Positions 8,642 through 17,538 of a DNA stretch of 64,000 bases are shown here, piece by piece. The translations under genes and the position numbers were made by a program. The stretch is from Lysobacterales bacterium 66-474 (GTDB lineage: Bacteria > Pseudomonadota > Gammaproteobacteria > Xanthomonadales > Rhodanobacteraceae), in assembly GCA_001899805.1 (NCBI GenBank), contig MKWP01000004.1, positions 248,001-312,000 on the forward strand, written 5' to 3'. The stretch's first letter is position 1. Each line of letters opens with the position of its first letter. Under the pieces are notes generated by a model that saw only the letters and a program-made list of their open reading frames with translations, searched no databases and was not told the origin of the DNA.

Positions 8642-9658
8642 TCAGGCGAACAGGTTTGCCGGGTATTCCGGCTTGCGCTCGCGCGCGAGCAGCGAATGCA
8701 GCGCATCGGTCGGAGTCATGTCACCACGCAGCACCGCTTGGACGTGTTGCGAGATCGGCAGGTCCAGATCGTGTCGGGCCGCCAGCCGCATCACCTCGTC
8801 GGCGGTCACCGCGCCTTCGACCACCTGTCCGATGTCGGCCAATGCCTGCTGCAACGGCACGCCCTGCCCCAGGGCGAAGCCGAAGCGATAGTTGCGCGAC
8901 AGTTGCCCGGTGCAGGTGAGCACCAGGTCGCCGAGGCCGGCCAGGCCCATCAGGGTTTGCGGCTGGGCGCCCAGCGCGGCGCCAAGCCGCAGCATTTCAT
9001 TCATGCCGCGCGTGATCAGCCCCGCGCGGGCGTTCAACCCGAGTTGCATGCCGTCGGCCACCCCGGTCGCGACCGCCAGCACGTTCTTCATCGCGCCCCC
9101 GAGTTCGGCGCCCAGCATGTCGTTGCCGGTGTAGGCGCGGAAGGTGTGGCTGTGCAGCATTTCCGCCACGCGATGCGCGAACGCATCGTCACCGGAATGC
9201 ACGGTGACCGCGGTGGGCATGCCCGCCGCGACTTCGCGCGCGAACGACGGCCCCGTCACCACTGCGGCCGGCGTGCCCGGCAGGCGTTCGGCCACCAGTT
9301 CATGCAGGAAACGGCCGGTGCCGGGCTCGAAGCCCTTGGTGGCCCAGGCATACCCTGCGTGTTTCGGCAGCAGCGGTGCCGCTTCATCCAGCATCGCGTG
9401 GAAGGCGTGGCTGGGCACCGCCACCAGCGCCACATCGACGCCGTGAAGCGCTTCGGCCAGATCCGGCATGCAGGCCAGTTCCGCCGGCAGTTGCAGGTCC
9501 GGCAGGTAACGTTGGTTGCGATGCTCCGCCGCGATCCGCGCCAGTGCGCCCGCATTGCGGCCCCACAGGCGGGTCTCGATGCCATTGCCGCACAACAATG
9601 CGGCCAGCGCGGTGCCCCACGAGCCGGCGCCGAGGACGGCGACCGTCGCGCGAGGCAT
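8642..9658 (-). CDS. gpsA: Glycerol-3-phosphate dehydrogenase [NAD(P)+]
   Basis: 338 aa, normal length. It reduces dihydroxyacetone phosphate to sn-glycerol 3-phosphate, the backbone for phospholipids, in the cytoplasm. The Rossmann motif GAGSWGTA is at residues 10-17. The family segments [36 protein letters not shown] and [16 protein letters not shown] (containing the catalytic Lys) are intact, as is the [12 protein letters not shown] segment. secB lies one base upstream on the same strand; the secB-gpsA order is common in Gammaproteobacteria, so they are probably co-transcribed. Confidence 0.98.
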   Translation of the reverse strand: MPRATVAVLGAGSWGTALAALLCGNGIETRLWGRNAGALARIAAEHRNQRYLPDLQLPAELACMPDLAEALHGVDVALVAVPSHAFHAMLDEAAPLLPKHAGYAWATKGFEPGTGRFLHELVAERLPGTPAAVVTGPSFAREVAAGMPTAVTVHSGDDAFAHRVAEMLHSHTFRAYTGNDMLGAELGGAMKNVLAVATGVADGMQLGLNARAGLITRGMNEMLRLGAALGAQPQTLMGLAGLGDLVLTCTGQLSRNYRFGFALGQGVPLQQALADIGQVVEGAVTADEVMRLAARHDLDLPISQHVQAVLRGDMTPTDALHSLLARERKPEYPANLFA

Positions 9659-9659
9659 G

Positions 9660-10163
9660 TCAGGCGTTCAAGGTCGGCTTGGCGTCGCCGAGGCCGATCT
9701 GCCCCTGCTGCTGGCGTTGCTGCTCGGCGTACAGGGCATCGAAATTGATCGGCTGCAGCAGCAGCGGCGGGAAGCCGCCGTTCAGGACCAGGTCGGAGAT
9801 GACCTGGCGCGCAAACGGAAACAGCACGTTCGGACAGTAGGTGGCCAGCACCACCCCGAGGTTTTCCTGATCGAACCCCACGAACGAGAACACGCCGGCC
9901 TGGTGCACCTCGGCCAGGTACGCGGTGCGCTCGTTCAGGGTGCAAGTGACCGTCAAGGTCAACACCACTTCGTAGTTGTCGCCCTCGATCGGGCTGGCCT
10001 TGTGGCTGAGGTTCAACTGGACCTGCGGCTGGCCTTCCTCCTGGAACACCTTCGGCGCATTCGGAACCTCGAACGAGACGTCGCGCGCGTAGATCTTCTG
10101 CAGCGCCATCTGCATCTGGGGGGCGGCTTGGCCGTTGCTCGGGGCCGGGGTCACTTCTGCCAT
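9660..10163 (-). CDS. secB: Protein-export chaperone SecB
   Basis: 167 aa. SecB is a tetrameric cytoplasmic chaperone that holds preproteins unfolded and hands them to SecA. Family segments are clear: [21 protein letters not shown], the LNLSHK region, [10 protein letters not shown], the [12 protein letters not shown] segment and the [30 protein letters not shown] core. The ATG at 10163 ([11 protein letters not shown]) is chosen over an in-frame TTG 30 bases upstream. The C-terminal tail is Gln-rich. It precedes gpsA with a one-base gap. Confidence 0.97.
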   Translation of the reverse strand: MAEVTPAPSNGQAAPQMQMALQKIYARDVSFEVPNAPKVFQEEGQPQVQLNLSHKASPIEGDNYEVVLTLTVTCTLNERTAYLAEVHQAGVFSFVGFDQENLGVVLATYCPNVLFPFARQVISDLVLNGGFPPLLLQPINFDALYAEQQRQQQGQIGLGDAKPTLNA

Positions 10164-10239
10164 GTTCGTAAAGCTCCACTCGGGGAAGGTCAAAGGTGGG
10201 AATTGTCACACACCACGGCCGTTCTTGCACGCGTCCGGA

Positions 10240-10268
10240 TTGCCCGAAAACCCCTTGCCTGCTATATT
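10240..10268 (+). promoter_or_regulatory. Promoter of rpmB-rpmG
   Basis: TTGCCC (10240-10245) and TATATT (10263-10268) are separated by exactly 17 bases, and the -10 box is extended (TGCTATATT). This is the best sigma-70-type promoter in the window. It gives a leader of about 140 bases before rpmB. Confidence 0.75.
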
Positions 10269-10272
10269 GCGC

Positions 10273-10327
10273 GGCTGTCTTCCAGCCGGCCCGGGCTTTC
10301 CGGGCATCCCGCGGTGCGACGCGGGAT
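10273..10327 (+). promoter_or_regulatory. Three consecutive hairpins in the rpmB leader
   Basis: Directly downstream of the promoter, three stems follow one another: GGCTG/CAGCC (10273-10287), GCCCGG/CCGGGC (10289-10305) and ATCCCGCG/CGCGGGAT (10306-10327, 8 bp with a 6-base loop). Such a structured leader before a ribosomal-protein operon could be an autoregulatory site, but that role is only inferred. Confidence 0.5.
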
Positions 10328-10412
10328 CGATGCGGCGCTTCCGACATTCGCGCAGGCTTCAACGTCGGGCCGATCTTCCGCGGGCCACGCGGACCACCAT
10401 GAGGAGAATGCC

Positions 10413-10649
10413 ATGGCACGTGTATGCCAGGTCACCGGTAAAGCCGCGAGCACCGGCAACAACGTCTCGCACGCCAACAACAAGACCCGCCGCCGCTGGC
10501 TGCCCAACCTGCACGAACGCCGGTTCTGGGTCGCGAGCGAAAACCGCTGGGTGAAACTGCGCGTGTCCGGCAAGGCCCTGCGCACCATCGACAAGAACGG
10601 CATCGACGCCGTGCTCGCGGACCTGCGCAAGCAGGGACAGAAGGTGTAA
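10413..10649 (+). CDS. rpmB: 50S ribosomal protein L28 (bL28)
   Basis: 78 aa, normal length. It begins [20 protein letters not shown] and contains the conserved [13 protein letters not shown] segment and the C-terminal KNGIDAVL. Structural protein of the large subunit. A GAGGAG-type ribosome site sits just upstream (gaggagaatgcc). rpmG follows 11 bases later; the rpmB-rpmG pair is conserved in many bacteria. It is transcribed from the strong promoter at 10240-10268 through a structured leader. Confidence 0.98.
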   Translation: MARVCQVTGKAASTGNNVSHANNKTRRRWLPNLHERRFWVASENRWVKLRVSGKALRTIDKNGIDAVLADLRKQGQKV

Positions 10650-10660
10650 GGAGAACTCCC

Positions 10661-10825
10661 ATGGCAAGCAAACGCGACAAGATCCGCCTGACGTCCTCGG
10701 CCGGCACCGGCCACTTCTACACCACCGACAAGAACAAGAAGAACACCCCGGACAAGATGGAGGTCAAGAAATACGACCCCGTCGTCCGCAAGCACGTGAT
10801 CTACAAGGAAGGCAAGATCAAGTGA
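10661..10825 (+). CDS. rpmG: 50S ribosomal protein L33 (bL33), cysteine-free form
   Basis: 54 aa ([20 protein letters not shown]...), ending [18 protein letters not shown]. It contains no cysteines, so it is the C-minus, zinc-independent type of L33. The ribosome site AAGGAG precedes the ATG. It is the second gene of the rpmBG operon, which ends at the intrinsic terminator at 10916-10944. Confidence 0.97.
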   Translation: MASKRDKIRLTSSAGTGHFYTTDKNKKNTPDKMEVKKYDPVVRKHVIYKEGKIK

Positions 10826-10868
10826 CGCATCGGCGCGCGCACGCAGTGCGCGCCTTTGCCGATGCGTC

Positions 10869-10898
10869 ATCCCGGAATCGCGAAGCGATATCCGGGAT
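10869..10898. repeat. Imperfect palindrome ATCCCGGA...TCCGGGAT
   Basis: The arms ATCCCGGAATCGC and GCGATATCCGGGAT flank GAA. This resembles the ends of the ATCCCGG-type intergenic repeats of Xanthomonadales (compare 35159-35268). It lies between rpmG and its terminator. Confidence 0.6.
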
Positions 10899-10915
10899 CG
10901 GTTTGAGGAACAGCC

Positions 10916-10944
10916 AAACCCGCCGCAAGGCGGGTTTTGTTTTT
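10916..10944 (+). terminator. Intrinsic terminator of rpmB-rpmG
   Basis: AAACCCGCC and GGCGGGTTT form a 9-bp stem with a GCAA loop, followed by TTTTGTTTTT. It is located between convergent genes (rpmG plus, ABC ATPase minus) and is best for the plus direction. Confidence 0.85.
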
Positions 10945-10950
10945 CAGACA

Positions 10951-11679
10951 TCAATCCCCGCACGCCTCGGCCATCGCCATTTCCAGCGATCGCCCGGGAT
11001 GCGCACGCAACCCGGCAAGCGCGTTCGCATCCCACGCGTGGCGAAGGCATCCCTCCAACAGCAGCAACGCTCTCGTCGCATAACGTTCCACGACATCGAG
11101 CGAATGGGTGGCCAGCAGCACACTCATGTTTGCATCCGCGACCAATGCGGCAAGATGTTGCTTGAACGCCAACGCGCTGCGCGGGTCTAGCCCGTTGAAC
11201 GGTTCGTCCAGCAACAACAACGGTGGTTCGCCCAGCAATCCCAGCAGAACCCCGAGTTTCTGGCGCATGCCAAGCGAATAGCTGACGACGCGCCGATCCA
11301 GCACGGATGTCAACGACAAGGTTTCGCCGAGCGCAAGCGTGGCGGGCGGAATGGCCGGCAAGCCACGCGCGCCGGCAAACAAGGCCAGGCATTCGCGCCC
11401 GGTGAGCAGTGCCGGCAGCGCGGCTGGATCCACAGCAAACCCGATCTTCGCCTTGGCCATTTGCGGCACAACCACAAGATCGCTGCCGCCGATGCAAACA
11501 CGGCCCTTGTCCAGCGGCACCATGCCGGCGATCGCGCGCAGCAACGTCGTCTTGCCGGAACCGTTGGGACCGATCAGCGCAATGAATTCACCGTGTGCGA
11601 TTTCAAGATCGACGCCCTTGAGCACGCGTTCGTCGCCATAAGCCGCGTGCAAACCTGCTGCGCTCAACAACGCGGTCAT
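10951..11679 (-). CDS. ABC transporter ATP-binding protein
   Basis: 242 aa. Complete nucleotide-binding domain: Walker A GPNGSGKTT, ABC signature YSLGMRQKLG, Walker B LLLLDEPFNGLD, and the switch His in LLATHSLD. The start ATG at 11679 overlaps the stop of the upstream permease gene (ATGA), so the two are translationally coupled and form an export-type pair. The class resembles ABC-2 exporter ATPases; the substrate is unknown. Upstream in-frame sequence is a shadow of the permease gene. Confidence 0.93.
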   Translation of the reverse strand: MTALLSAAGLHAAYGDERVLKGVDLEIAHGEFIALIGPNGSGKTTLLRAIAGMVPLDKGRVCIGGSDLVVVPQMAKAKIGFAVDPAALPALLTGRECLALFAGARGLPAIPPATLALGETLSLTSVLDRRVVSYSLGMRQKLGVLLGLLGEPPLLLLDEPFNGLDPRSALAFKQHLAALVADANMSVLLATHSLDVVERYATRALLLLEGCLRHAWDANALAGLRAHPGRSLEMAMAEACGD

Positions 11680-12653
11680 GGCGATCGTCCCGGCGGCATC
11701 GTTTTGATGATGCGCAACAGCGGCCGCAGCGACACTGCCGCAGCGCAGACAACCCAGACGACCATCGACACCAACCCGCCGCGCAACAGCAATACGCCGA
11801 ACGCAGCCAGGAACGTCGCGCCAAGCAAGGCAATCAGCGGGTAACGCAACGACCCCCGGCGCATGCGTCCGGCCGGCACCGGCGTCGCTCCAAGCAACTC
11901 GCGCGCGTCGTTCGCAACCGTCATGCAAGCCTTCGTCACCACGGCCAGCCACGCCAATGCCAGCGCCAGCAGCACCAATCCGGCGACATCGAAAATGGCC
12001 GCGCCCATCGGCACGCCCGCAAGCACGACCCCGACCAGCGCGAAGCCACCTCCGCTGCGCCAGCGCACCAACGCGCTACGCCGCTGCCAATCGAGCAAGT
12101 GTGGGAGGCGCGGATCATTCAGCCATGGCAACGCGAACAACGGCTCACGGATCCCGTCCACATGCCGCGAACGCGCCACGTCGCCCTTGCGCAACGCCTG
12201 CACCACGGCCACAAGGCTGCCGACAAGCAACCCGCCATCCATGGCAAGCAACCCGAATGCCAGCGCATCTCGACGCGGTGCGGGTATCGCTGCGCCTGCC
12301 AGCAACAAGCTGCCCGACAAAACCGTTGCAATCAGCGAACCCAGGGTCAAGGCGATCAATATGCCGGACGTGATGGGGGTGCGTACCGGCAGCGCACCGC
12401 ACCAGCCAAAGCGTGCGCGCACCAATGCGGCCGTCAAACGATGGCGCGTCAACGCATGGCTGCCAACCAATGCCAGCACGGCGCTAGCCAGGACGAGCCA
12501 GCCCAGATCCCAATACAAGGGAATGGCCGCGAGGACACCGCAAGCCAACACCAGCAGCACCGGGCCGATGAACGTTCGCGCAATCGCGACCCACCCGGCG
12601 CGACGCAGGGCAAGCAAATCGGCGTGAACCGATGGGGCTGATGCAAAAATCAT
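11676..12653 (-). CDS. ABC transporter membrane subunit (predicted)
   Basis: 325 aa, highly hydrophobic with roughly eight or more predicted membrane segments, for example TFIGPVLLVLACGVLAAIPL and ALVGVVLAGVPMGAAIFDVA-like stretches. I do not recognise a specific permease family. The partnership is inferred from the ATGA overlap with the ATPase gene at 10951-11679. The ATG at 12653 (MIFASAPSVHADLL) is chosen because the frame upstream of it reads into the terminator at 12689-12714. Confidence 0.8.
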   Translation of the reverse strand: MIFASAPSVHADLLALRRAGWVAIARTFIGPVLLVLACGVLAAIPLYWDLGWLVLASAVLALVGSHALTRHRLTAALVRARFGWCGALPVRTPITSGILIALTLGSLIATVLSGSLLLAGAAIPAPRRDALAFGLLAMDGGLLVGSLVAVVQALRKGDVARSRHVDGIREPLFALPWLNDPRLPHLLDWQRRSALVRWRSGGGFALVGVVLAGVPMGAAIFDVAGLVLLALALAWLAVVTKACMTVANDARELLGATPVPAGRMRRGSLRYPLIALLGATFLAAFGVLLLRGGLVSMVVWVVCAAAVSLRPLLRIIKTMPPGRSP

Positions 12654-12688
12654 CGCGCGGATTGTGACACCACGAAACCTGCCACAGC

Positions 12689-12714
12689 AAAAACCCGCCT
12701 TGCGGCGGGTTTTT
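12689..12714 (-). terminator. Intrinsic terminator downstream of the desaturase gene
   Basis: AAAAACCCGCC and GGCGGGTTTTT form an 11-bp stem with a 4-base loop. The T-run on either strand allows bidirectional action. It follows the stop of the minus-strand desaturase gene (12741) and precedes the permease start (12653). Confidence 0.8.
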
Positions 12715-12740
12715 GTTTCACACAAATTGGAGAAAGCGCT

Positions 12741-13940
12741 TTACGCCCTCGCCACCGAATAGCGTTTCAACCTCGCGGCGAACTCGGCGAGCTTGCGGTT
12801 GCCGCTGGCTTCGGCTTCGCGGCACCACTGCTGCAACGCGGCCAGCGCGGATTCGGGCTTGCGCTGTTCCATCAACGCGGCGAGACGCGCACGGTATTCG
12901 CTGATCTGCTGCAGGCGCGGACGGTTTTCGATGGCGGCGGCCAAGCGTGCCTTGCCATTCTTGTCCAGCCAGCGTCCGCCATTGGCCAACGCGCGGCGCA
13001 GGCGGTGGCGCGGCATCGCGCCGAAGCGGCGGGTGCCTTCCGTCACAGACAACTCGCGCACGGTGGGCTTGATGACGGTCTTGTAGTAGTCGGTCATGGC
13101 CTCGAAGCGGTGGGTGAGCAGCGCCTTCAGGGTTTCCATGTCGGGCAGCGACACGTTGGCGCGCTCGTCCAGCGACGGCGCCACGCGCAACACTTTCGCC
13201 AGCTTGATCTTTTCCAGTCCGCGGATCACCACCCAGCCGATGTCCACTTCGAACTTGCGCAGCGCGAACTTGGCGGAACTCGGGAAGGCATGGTGGTTGT
13301 TGTGCAGTTCCTCGCCGCCGATCCACACGCCCCACGGCGTGAGGTTGGTGGCCTTGTCGGCGGTCTCGAAGTTGCGATAACCCCACCAGTGGCCGAGGCC
13401 GTTGACGACGCCGGCCGCCCAAAACGGGATCCACACCATCTGCAGCGCCCAGATCGCGCCACCGAGCACGCCGAACAGCGCAAGGTCGATCACCGCCAGC
13501 AGCGAAACGCCAAGGATCGGGTGCGCGGTATAAACGTGGCGCTCCACCCAGTCGTCGGGCGTGCCGCGTCCGTATTTCTCGAGGTCCGCCTGATTGGCGG
13601 CAGCCACGCGGTAAAGTTCGACGCCTTCGAAGAACACCTTGCCGATGCCTTCGATCTGCGGGCTGTGGGGGTCTTGTTCGGTTTCGCAATGCGCGTGGTG
13701 CTTGCGGTGTACCGCCACCCATTCCTTGGTGACCATGCCGGTGGCGAGCCAGCTCCAGAAGCGCAGGACGTGCGATACGACGGGATGGAAATCCACGCCG
13801 CGGTGCGCCTGGCTGCGGTGCAGGTACAGGGTGACGGCGAAGATGGTGAGCTGGGTTGAAACCAGCACATACAAAACAATCGCGAGCCAGCCGGCGTTCG
13901 CCAGGCCGTGCGCGGCAAAATCAAGGACGGTATTGAGCAT
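12741..13940 (-). CDS. Membrane fatty acid desaturase (acyl-CoA/acyl-lipid delta-9 type)
   Basis: 399 aa. The three histidine clusters of the di-iron desaturases are present: HRSQAH near residue 41, HRKHHAH near 78 and HNNHH near 215. They sit between hydrophobic pairs such as AIVLYVLVSTQLTIFAVTLY and SLLAVIDLALFGVLGGAIWA. The enzyme would introduce a cis double bond into saturated acyl chains at the inner membrane using oxygen and an electron donor, helping to set membrane fluidity. The C-terminal third (after about residue 250) is a charged helical extension, longer than in minimal desaturases. The ATG at 13940 is used; a GTG directly before it is also in frame. The gene is divergent from the ABC cassette at 14086. 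Confidence 0.93.
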   Translation of the reverse strand: MLNTVLDFAAHGLANAGWLAIVLYVLVSTQLTIFAVTLYLHRSQAHRGVDFHPVVSHVLRFWSWLATGMVTKEWVAVHRKHHAHCETEQDPHSPQIEGIGKVFFEGVELYRVAAANQADLEKYGRGTPDDWVERHVYTAHPILGVSLLAVIDLALFGVLGGAIWALQMVWIPFWAAGVVNGLGHWWGYRNFETADKATNLTPWGVWIGGEELHNNHHAFPSSAKFALRKFEVDIGWVVIRGLEKIKLAKVLRVAPSLDERANVSLPDMETLKALLTHRFEAMTDYYKTVIKPTVRELSVTEGTRRFGAMPRHRLRRALANGGRWLDKNGKARLAAAIENRPRLQQISEYRARLAALMEQRKPESALAALQQWCREAEASGNRKLAEFAARLKRYSVARA

Positions 13941-14085
13941 CACGAATCACGTGGGGACGAGGAACAGGCCAGGACAAGCCCGTGTGCCGAGTCTAGGGCA
14001 GAAACCCCATCGCCGCCACAGGCTTGCCTAAACAATGTGATGGCCACGACAATGATTTCAACCGTTTTCACACCAACATGACCCG

Positions 14086-14820
14086 ATGGCCGCGACGCCG
14101 GCGCTGCTCGAACTCGTCTCCGTGGGGCGCCGGCTGGCCGGACGCGCGGTGCTGCACGACGTTTCGTTCAGCCTGCGCCGCAACGACGTGCTGGGACTGC
14201 TCGGGGTCAACGGCGCCGGCAAATCGACGACGTTGGCGATCATTGGAGGCGTGTTGCAACCCGACACCGGCCGCGTATGCATCGACGGGAAGAACGTTGA
14301 CGACGACGGCCACACCATGCGCGACCGTATTGGCTGGGTGCCGGAGAGCGTGTCGCTGTGGCCCGAACTGACGGTCGCCGAAGCGCTGGACGCCTGCGGC
14401 CGGTTGCGCGGCCTCGCGCGCGGTGCCCGCAAGACCGCGATCGAACGCGAACTGGCGCGGCTGGATCTGACAGGTATCGCGCAGCGCCTGTGCGGCCAAC
14501 TGTCGCTGGGCCAGAAGCGCCGCGTCGGATTGGCCCAGGCGTTGCTGCACGATCCCGACCTGCTGGTACTGGACGAACCCGGCAACGGACTCGATCCGGT
14601 CCAGGCCGCGCAATTGCGCGAATTGATCGGCAAGCTTTCGCCCAGGCGCGGCATCGTGCTGTCCAGCCATGATCTCGCCGAGGTGGAAGCGATGTGCCAC
14701 CGCGTGGTGATCCTGCACGACGGCCGTGTGCACCACGACGGCGCGCTGGATGGGCGGCGCGGCCAGCTCGACGCGCAGTTTCGCGCGATTGCGGCGCAGC
14801 CCGCGAGCGCCGCCGCATGA
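14086..14820 (+). CDS. ABC transporter ATP-binding protein (GldA-like cassette)
   Basis: 244 aa. Walker A GVNGAGKST, signature LSLGQKRRVGLAQAL, Walker B LLVLDEPGNGLDP and the switch LSSHD are all intact. This is the ABC-2 exporter type. It is the first gene of a four-gene cassette (ATPase, permease, large periplasmic GldG-like protein, DUF4340-like protein) with every junction overlapping, the same order as Gld-type/ABC-2 auxiliary cassettes in many Proteobacteria and Bacteroidetes. The ATG at 14086 is chosen; its stop overlaps the permease start as ATGA. Confidence 0.93.
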   Translation: MAATPALLELVSVGRRLAGRAVLHDVSFSLRRNDVLGLLGVNGAGKSTTLAIIGGVLQPDTGRVCIDGKNVDDDGHTMRDRIGWVPESVSLWPELTVAEALDACGRLRGLARGARKTAIERELARLDLTGIAQRLCGQLSLGQKRRVGLAQALLHDPDLLVLDEPGNGLDPVQAAQLRELIGKLSPRRGIVLSSHDLAEVEAMCHRVVILHDGRVHHDGALDGRRGQLDAQFRAIAAQPASAAA

Positions 14821-15572
14821 GCGCACTGTCCGTTGCGCGCATCGACCTGAGACGCCTCGCGGTACGCCCGTTCGCGTGGACGCTGGCCGGCATCGCGCTG
14901 GCGATGATGGCGTGGCAATTCCTCCTCGGCGTGTCCGCCTTCATGCACGCGCAACCGACGGTACCCGGCCCCGCTGTCGGCCCGGGCTTCATCGACGCGG
15001 TGGTGGCGCCGTACCTGCTCAATTACATCCAGTTGTGCCTCGTGATCGCGCCGCTGGTCACGATGCAGGCGCTGGCGGGCGAACGTGGCGCCCAACGGCT
15101 GGCCCTGCTGACTGCATCGGGCGCGACGGCCACGCAAATCGTGCTCGGCAAATACCTCGCTTGTCTGGTATTCCTGTGGCTGCTGTTGATCGTCGTCGCG
15201 ACCATGCCGCTGGTGCTCGGCGGCGCAACGCATCCCGATTGGGGCCAGTTCGGCGCGGCGTTGGTCGCGGGCGCGCTGTGCGTGGCCGCGCTCACCGCCA
15301 TCGGCATCGCCTGTTCCGCGTTCACGCCGGAACCCGCACTGGCCGCAGCGGCTGCGTTGCTGATCGGCGAAGCCTTGTCGCTGATCGATGCGGGCGTACG
15401 CCTGACCGGCGGCGATACCGGCTGGCTGGGCTGGCTTGCGTTGCACACGCACCTCGCGCCCGCGATGCGGGGACTGATGCGCAGCGAGGACATCGTGTAT
15501 TTCATGATCATCGTCGCACTGGCGCTGGCGCTCGCGATCCGCCGCATCGACGGTGAACGGGGGCGCGACTGA
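14817..15572 (+). CDS. ABC-2 type permease of the Gld-like cassette
   Basis: 251 aa with about six hydrophobic segments (for example LAGIALAMMAWQFLLGVSAF, LLNYIQLCLVIAPLVTMQAL and the C-terminal VYFMIIVALALALAI). The sequence ERGAQRLALLTASGATATQIVLGKY after the second helix is typical of ABC-2 permeases of the GldF kind. The start overlaps the ATPase stop by 4 bases and the stop overlaps the next start by 1 base, so expression is coupled. The substrate is unknown. Confidence 0.9.
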   Translation: MSALSVARIDLRRLAVRPFAWTLAGIALAMMAWQFLLGVSAFMHAQPTVPGPAVGPGFIDAVVAPYLLNYIQLCLVIAPLVTMQALAGERGAQRLALLTASGATATQIVLGKYLACLVFLWLLLIVVATMPLVLGGATHPDWGQFGAALVAGALCVAALTAIGIACSAFTPEPALAAAAALLIGEALSLIDAGVRLTGGDTGWLGWLALHTHLAPAMRGLMRSEDIVYFMIIVALALALAIRRIDGERGRD

Positions 15573-16903
15573 TGCGGCGCGCGTGGCAATCATGGCTGTT
15601 CGCGCTGCTGGCCGTGGCGATCGCCACGTGCGTGGCGGCACTGTCGACGCACTTCTCCTTCACCGCTGACTGGAGCGCCGGCGCGCGCGCCACGATCTCG
15701 CCGGAAAGCCGGGCGTTGCTCGCGCAACTGCGGGGACCACTCGAAGTCACCAGCTACGCGCGGCCCGGCGAACTGCGCGCGAAAACCAGCTTGCTGGTCG
15801 AGCGCTACCAACGCTTCAAGCCCGATCTTTCGCTGCACTTCGTCGATCCCGATCTGGACCGGGTCGCGACCCAGGACGCCAACATTGCTGCCGACGGCGA
15901 AATCGTGTTGCACTGGCACGACCGCGCCCAGCACGTCGCGCAACCCGACGAACAGACCTTTTCCGATGCGCTGGTGCGACTCGCGCGCGGCGAAACGCGA
16001 TTGGTCGCCTTCGTGACCGGCGACGGCGAACGCGATCCCGCCGGCCAGAATGCGGCCGATCTCGGCGATTTCGTCGCGAAACTCTCGGCACGCGGCGTGC
16101 GCGCCTTGCCGCTGAACCTCGCCGAAGCGGCCGAAGTGCCGCGCAACGCCCGGCTCGTGGTGCTGGCAAGTCCGCAGGCGGCGCTGCTGCCGGGGTCGGC
16201 GCAGAAACTCGCGGACTACGTCGCCAACGGCGGCAATTTGCTGTGGCTGACCGAACCCGGTGCGGACGATCTCGGCCTCGCGCCGCTCGCACAGGCGCTG
16301 GGCATCAAACGTCTTCCCGGGATGCTGTTCGACGGCGCGGGAGCGGCGAACGGCGTGCGCGATCCGCGCATCCTCGTCGCGACGCGCTATCCGGCGCAGG
16401 CGATCACGGACGGTTTTCGCATCAACACGCTGTTTGCGCGTGTCGCGGCGTTGGCGGCGCTGGACGGCGCACCATGGAACACACAACCGTTCCTGCAAAC
16501 CGGCGCGCAAAGCTGGAATCAGGCCGCGCCGTTCGACCCCGCACACATCGCCTTCGATGCCAACGCCGGCGACCTGAAAGGTCCGCTCGCCTTCGGTTAC
16601 GCGTTGAGCCGATTGTCGCCGAGCCCGGACAAGAACCAGCAGCGCGTGGTGGTGATCGGTGACGGTGACTTCCTCTCCAACGCCTACCTCGGCGATGCCG
16701 GCAACCTCGCGCTTGGCGAACGCGTATTCGACTGGCTGCTGGGCGACGATGCGCTGGCGAGCGTGCCGCGCGGCGCGCCGGACACCACGCTGAAGCCGAC
16801 GCGCATCGATCTTGCGATACTCACCTTCGGCTATCTGGTCGCGCTGCCGATCGCGCTGATCCTGATCGGCCTCGCGATCACATGGCGTCGGCGCCGGCGG
16901 TGA
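15572..16903 (+). CDS. GldG-like ABC-type auxiliary protein with periplasmic domain
   Basis: 443 aa. An N-terminal membrane anchor (WLFALLAVAIATCVAALSTHF) is followed by a large extracytoplasmic domain and a C-terminal helix (LAILTFGYLVALPIALILIGLAI) ending in WRRRRR. The region ATISPESRALLAQLRGPLEVTSY, and VVLASPQAALLPGSAQKLADYVANGGNLLWL further on, match the GldG/ABC_transp_aux pattern. The partner is the ABC exporter encoded just upstream. The start ATG overlaps the permease stop (TGATG). Confidence 0.88.
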   Translation: MRRAWQSWLFALLAVAIATCVAALSTHFSFTADWSAGARATISPESRALLAQLRGPLEVTSYARPGELRAKTSLLVERYQRFKPDLSLHFVDPDLDRVATQDANIAADGEIVLHWHDRAQHVAQPDEQTFSDALVRLARGETRLVAFVTGDGERDPAGQNAADLGDFVAKLSARGVRALPLNLAEAAEVPRNARLVVLASPQAALLPGSAQKLADYVANGGNLLWLTEPGADDLGLAPLAQALGIKRLPGMLFDGAGAANGVRDPRILVATRYPAQAITDGFRINTLFARVAALAALDGAPWNTQPFLQTGAQSWNQAAPFDPAHIAFDANAGDLKGPLAFGYALSRLSPSPDKNQQRVVVIGDGDFLSNAYLGDAGNLALGERVFDWLLGDDALASVPRGAPDTTLKPTRIDLAILTFGYLVALPIALILIGLAITWRRRRR

Positions 16904-17388
16904 CCCGCGCATCGCGCCAGCTCGGCGTCCTCGCGGTCATCGCCGTGGTGCTGGTCGCAGTGGTGCTGTGGATCGGGCGACGCGACTATGTGCGGGATCC
17001 TCCGGAACTGACCGCACTCGATCCATCCGGCGTGACCCGCGTCGAACTCGACATCCCGCCGGTCGCACCGCAGGTGTTCGAAAAACGCGCGGATGGATGG
17101 TGGCGCGTGCAGCCATCGGCCGCGCGCGCCGACGACGCACGCGTGCAGCGCCTCGCCAACCTTGCCGCGACATCGGTCGCACGCTGGATTCCGTCATCGG
17201 ATGTCACGCCCTCCAAGGTCGGACTGGATCATCCGTCGGCAACGCTGGTCTTGAACGGCGTACGCCTCGAGTACGGCGGGCTGACTGCCATCGACGACCT
17301 GCGCTACGTGCGCGTCGATGGCAAGCTGGCGCTGGTGCCGAGGCAGTATTCGCCGGAAGTGATCTTGACTAAGACAGATGCGAGGTAG
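16882..17388 (+). CDS. Short DUF4340-like protein, last gene of the Gld-like cassette
   Basis: 168 aa. One N-terminal membrane helix (LGVLAVIAVVLVAVVLWIG) is followed by a periplasmic beta-rich domain with VTRVELDIPPVAPQVFEKRADGWWRV, the style of DUF4340 proteins. Those are usually longer (about 300 aa or more with repeated domains), so this one is a short version. The start lies 22 bases inside the GldG-like gene. The end is followed directly by a GC-rich intergenic repeat. Confidence 0.75.
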   Translation: MASAPAVTRASRQLGVLAVIAVVLVAVVLWIGRRDYVRDPPELTALDPSGVTRVELDIPPVAPQVFEKRADGWWRVQPSAARADDARVQRLANLAATSVARWIPSSDVTPSKVGLDHPSATLVLNGVRLEYGGLTAIDDLRYVRVDGKLALVPRQYSPEVILTKTDAR

Positions 17389-17400
17389 AAGCGGGCTTTG

Positions 17401-17513
17401 ACCCCTCTCCCGCCGGGAGAGGGGCAGGGGTGAGGGTTCGGAAGTGCGGAAGTCAAACAATATTGCCGTACCCTCACCCGCCCTTCGGGCACCCTCTCCG
17501 GAAGGGAGAGGGT
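17401..17513. repeat. CCCTCTCC/GGAGAGGG intergenic inverted repeat
   Basis: The left part is CCCTCTCCCGCCGGGAGAGG with GGGTGAGGGT nearby. The right part contains ACCCTCACCC and CCCTCTCCGGAAGGGAGAGG. The two halves can fold on each other and each forms its own stem. This CCCTCTCC...GGGTGAGGG design is a common dispersed repeat in Xanthomonadaceae genomes (from general knowledge). It separates the ABC cassette from mutM. Confidence 0.8.
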
Positions 17514-17538
17514 TCAAAGCAAACACGCAAAATTTCAA

